Shown here: positions 61,770-64,000 of the stretch, piece after piece
How the letters are laid out: each line of letters starts with the position of its first letter
Position numbering within the stretch: the stretch's first letter is position 1
Source: Halorubrum ruber
Lineage (GTDB): Archaea; Halobacteriota; Halobacteria; Halobacteriales; Haloferacaceae
Reading direction: 5' to 3'
Assembly (NCBI RefSeq): GCF_018228765.1
Contig: NZ_CP073695.1
Location: 744,001 to 808,000, forward strand
DNA length: 64,000 bases
The notes under the pieces: model-generated
What the model was told of the DNA's origin: nothing
Database searches by the model: none
The model's input: the letters and a program-made list of their open reading frames with translations, nothing else
Made by a program: the position numbers and the translations under genes

Positions 61770-62543
61770 TCACTCGTCCGCCGGCGTGTGAACGTGACCG
61801 CACTCGGGGCAGCGAACCTCTTCGCCGCGGAGGTCCGCCGAGGAGGCGCGCACCTCGCGCATCACCTCGCTAATCCTATCTTCGGCCTCTAACTCGTCGG
61901 CGACCGCGAGGTCGACGCCCTCCACTTCGAGGAGGAACTTCGCGACCTCCGTCACCTCGTACATCATCTCGTCTAAGTCCTCGGCGGTGAAGAAGCCGGA
62001 CATCGCGCCGTAGAGGAACGTTGCGCCCGCCTTCGTCACCTTCTCCTCGAAGGAGTAACGGGCCTGGTTGACCGCCTGCGGCGTGTACGTGTCGGTCATG
62101 AAGGGGACGAGCTCGGGGAGGTTCTCGCCGATCTTCGTCATCTCGACGCCGGTCTCGGTGCGGAAGTCCGCGCAGAGCCGCGCTATCGCCCACTCGCGGG
62201 CCGTGATGTACGTCCGGTCGCGGAGGAACTCGTTGACGCGCTCGTAGCGCGCGCCGTCCATCTTCTTGAACCGCTCGTACTTCTGGACATCCCGCGGCAC
62301 GTCGTCGGACTCGTCGTCGGTCGCGGTCGTATCCTGATCGCCACCGGTCGAATCCTGCTCGTCAGCGTCGGCCGCGTCCGGCCCCGCGGCCGGTGTCTCT
62401 TCGTCCGTTCCGTCACCCGCTCGGGAGTCGGGCTCCCCGTCGTCGCCCTCGGCGGGGGACCGGTCCTCGGAGGGTGACCGGTCCGCGGCGGAGTCGCCGG
62501 TCTCGCCGGCCGAGTCGGCCGCCGAACCGGTGTGATCGGTCAT
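61770..62543 (-). CDS. DUF5806-like haloarchaeal protein with C-terminal CxxC
   Basis: A 257-residue protein. The first ~95 residues are a Ser/Asp/Glu/Gly-rich disordered region. The core (YERFKKMDGARYERVNEFLRDR, ARLCADFRTETGVEMTKIGENLPELVPFMTDTY, residues ~100-160) is a helical domain, and the C-terminus has a single CPECGH knuckle. It is two bases upstream of the histidine kinase on the same strand, so the two are likely cotranscribed. Function unknown. Confidence 0.65.
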   Translation of the reverse strand: MTDHTGSAADSAGETGDSAADRSPSEDRSPAEGDDGEPDSRAGDGTDEETPAAGPDAADADEQDSTGGDQDTTATDDESDDVPRDVQKYERFKKMDGARYERVNEFLRDRTYITAREWAIARLCADFRTETGVEMTKIGENLPELVPFMTDTYTPQAVNQARYSFEEKVTKAGATFLYGAMSGFFTAEDLDEMMYEVTEVAKFLLEVEGVDLAVADELEAEDRISEVMREVRASSADLRGEEVRCPECGHVHTPADE

Positions 62544-62597
62544 ACATCCGAAACTCCGCGGGCGGGCAAAAGCCTTGTCGGTGGTCGCCCGCTCGGG

Positions 62598-62625
62598 GAT
62601 CCACTTTTGCGGAGATCCACTTTTG
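62598..62625 (+). repeat. Short direct repeat in the usp promoter
   Basis: GATCCACTTTTG occurs at 62598-62609 and again at 62614-62625, 16 bp apart, 25-52 nt before the usp ATG at 62650. It could be a duplicated TATA/BRE region or a regulator site. Confidence 0.7.
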
Positions 62626-62649
62626 TACCGCCGCGTGGAGGAATGGGGC

Positions 62650-63018
62650 ATGAAGGTGCTCTGCGGGATCGGCGGCAGCGACGACTCGTTCCGCGCGCTC
62701 GACCGGACGGTCGAACGGGCGGCGGTCGCGAACGACGACCTGACGATCGCCGTGGTCGACAACGAGGACTCCTCTGTGTCGCCCGACGAGGTCGTCGAAC
62801 GTGCCGAGGCGGCGGCGGACGAGGCCGAAATCGACGCCGAGGTCCGACGGGTCGAGGGCGACCCGGGGAGCCGGCTGGTGGAGATCGCCGAGACCGAGGG
62901 GTTCGAGGAGATCGTCTTGGGCGGCGGCCACACGAGTCCGATGGGGAAGATCACGATCGGGTCGATCGCGGAGTTCGTCCTGCTGAACGCGAAGACGTCG
63001 GTCACGCTGGTCAGATGA
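62650..63018 (+). CDS. Universal stress protein (UspA) family
   Basis: A 122-residue single Usp domain. It has an N-terminal strand (MKVLCGIGGSDDSFRALD), the G-2x-G-9x-G(S/T) nucleotide-binding pattern at LGGGHTSPMGKITIGSIAEFVL, and a final strand TSVTLVR. It is slightly short for the family. Coupled to the GNAT gene by ATGA. Confidence 0.85.
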   Translation: MKVLCGIGGSDDSFRALDRTVERAAVANDDLTIAVVDNEDSSVSPDEVVERAEAAADEAEIDAEVRRVEGDPGSRLVEIAETEGFEEIVLGGGHTSPMGKITIGSIAEFVLLNAKTSVTLVR

Positions 63019-63593
63019 GCGACCGAGGCTACCCGAACGCGGTGGCGGACGAGTTCCCGCCGCCGCCGACCGCGTTCACGGACCGCGAGGACCGCGAGAT
63101 CGAGATCCGGCCGTACGAGGGCGAGGAGGCGGTCCGCGAGGCGCTCGTCGAGATGTACGACGCCTTCGACCCGGCCGACCGCGCGCAGGGGATCCCGCCG
63201 GGCGGCGAGGAGCGCATCCGCGAGTGGCTCGACGCCATCCTCTGTGACGACTGCTACAACGTGATCGCCTGGTGCGGTGACGACGCGGCCGGCCACGCGA
63301 CGCTCGTCCCCGACGGCGACGCCTACGAGCTGGCGATCTTCGTCCACCAGGAGTACCAGCGCGCCGGGATCGGCACCCACCTCATCCGCGGGCTGCTCGG
63401 GCACGGGCAGGCGAACGGCGTCGAGAAGGTGTGGCTCACCGTCGAGCGGTGGAACCGCGCCGCGGTCTCGCTGTACAAGAAGATCGGCTTCGAGACCTCC
63501 GACGCCGAGAGCTTCGAGCTGGAGATGGGGCTGCGGCTTCACGCGGGCGACGACGAGGACGCCGATCCCGATCCGGACGACGGCGACGAGTAG
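63015..63593 (+). CDS. GNAT-family N-acetyltransferase
   Basis: A 192-residue acetyltransferase. The acetyl-CoA loop is [15 protein letters not shown], followed by the C-terminal GNAT strand and helix ([22 protein letters not shown]). Acidic tail of ~20 residues. Substrate unknown. It overlaps the usp gene, so the pair may act together in stress. Confidence 0.87.
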   Translation: MSDRGYPNAVADEFPPPPTAFTDREDREIEIRPYEGEEAVREALVEMYDAFDPADRAQGIPPGGEERIREWLDAILCDDCYNVIAWCGDDAAGHATLVPDGDAYELAIFVHQEYQRAGIGTHLIRGLLGHGQANGVEKVWLTVERWNRAAVSLYKKIGFETSDAESFELEMGLRLHAGDDEDADPDPDDGDE

Positions 63594-63643
63594 CGTTGGC
63601 CGGAATCTTCAAGCCTTTAGGGGCGGCCCGCGACCGCTCCGGT

Positions 63644-64000
63644 ATGAGCCATCGAATCCTGCTGTTGGGGGCGCCCGGCGCCGGAAAGGGGACGCAGAGC
63701 GCGAAGCTGGCCGACGAGTACGGCGTCGAGCACGTCACGACCGGCGACGCGCTCCGCGCGAACAAGGAGATGGAGACGGAGTACGGCACGCCCAAGTCGT
63801 TCATGGACGCGGGCGAGCTCGTTCCCGACCCGGTCGTCAACGAGATCGTCGAGGCCGCGCTCGACGACGCCGACGGGTTCGTCCTCGACGGCTACCCGCG
63901 CAACGTCGAGCAGGCGGAGTACCTCTCGGAGATTACGGATCTCGACGCCGTCATCCTGCTCGACGTCGACGAGGAGGTGCTCGTCGACCGGCTCACCGGC
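63644..64000 (+). CDS. adk: Adenylate kinase, 3' end cut by window
   Basis: The first 119 residues of a bacterial-type adenylate kinase (AMP + ATP to 2 ADP). P-loop [14 protein letters not shown]-binding TTGDALRAN, and the catalytic DGYPRN with its Arg are all present. The frame runs off the right edge. A TATA-like CTTTAGG lies ~30 nt upstream. Confidence 0.93.
   Translation, partial: MSHRILLLGAPGAGKGTQSAKLADEYGVEHVTTGDALRANKEMETEYGTPKSFMDAGELVPDPVVNEIVEAALDDADGFVLDGYPRNVEQAEYLSEITDLDAVILLDVDEEVLVDRLTG

Noticed and set aside
61770..63542. A single 590-codon protein on the - strand
   Set aside because: Only the first part from the 3' side (starting at 62543) looks like a haloarchaeal protein. 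The rest is antisense to usp and the GNAT gene.

Overview
The window is a high-GC archaeal chromosome segment from a halophilic archaeon, most likely Halorubrum or a close relative. The evidence is very acidic predicted proteins, mostly leaderless genes with a TATA box about 25-30 nt before the start codon, and archaeal or haloarchaeal families throughout: ba3-type cytochrome oxidase, CheF, MptA, L21e, Rpo4, DUF655, and a TbsP-like regulator. The genus is an inference; no rRNA or tRNA gene was found.

Layout. 1-8432: respiratory block with a heme O synthase fusion (cut by the left edge), a SelW/Rdx-like protein, a FixI-like copper P-type ATPase, a Cox-cluster membrane protein, the cbaD-B-A-E terminal oxidase operon (cbaB looks frameshifted) and a thioredoxin. 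8433-10860: lower-GC accessory island with a secreted hypothetical protein, a ribbon-helix-helix/PIN toxin-antitoxin-like pair and a small membrane protein. 10909-15864: sufU, a zinc-ribbon protein, glmM, a lipoprotein and a P-loop protein. 15908-24041: chemotaxis block (KaiC-like ATPase, cheW; divergent cheB-cheA-cheR-HEAT protein-cheF). 24126-27765: the four enzymes expected for the non-carboxylating pentose bisphosphate pathway (R1P kinase, R15P isomerase, RuBP phosphatase, Ru1P aldolase). 27793-34153: lipoprotein, asparaginase, DUF255 protein, TrmB-family regulator. 34154-43253: mptA, then the conserved archaeal information-processing run L21e-rpo4-DUF655-ksgA-mscS-hemK-like-metE pair. 43887-57809: mixed metabolism (Eis-like acetyltransferase, old yellow enzyme, pseudo-receiver, sufS, cupin, YcaO, TbsP-like regulator, glyA, DUF3054, ornithine cyclodeaminase family, phosphoesterase). 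58375-64000: aldehyde ferredoxin oxidoreductase, histidine kinase, DUF5806-like protein, Usp, GNAT, and adk (cut by the right edge).

The most unusual feature is a dispersed family of structured intergenic elements (five copies: 10640-10858, 12748-13129, 33616-34098, 43400-43697, 57834-58298). Four copies carry a long hairpin (H1) whose two arms are perfectly or nearly perfectly complementary within each copy but differ in sequence between copies, always spanning 96 nt; two more hairpins (H2, H3) follow. This within-copy pairing with between-copy divergence is covariation. Together with TATA-like boxes at a fixed distance from H1 and 57-bp tandem tail units, it suggests a multicopy structured RNA or a hairpin-dependent mobile element that I do not recognise.
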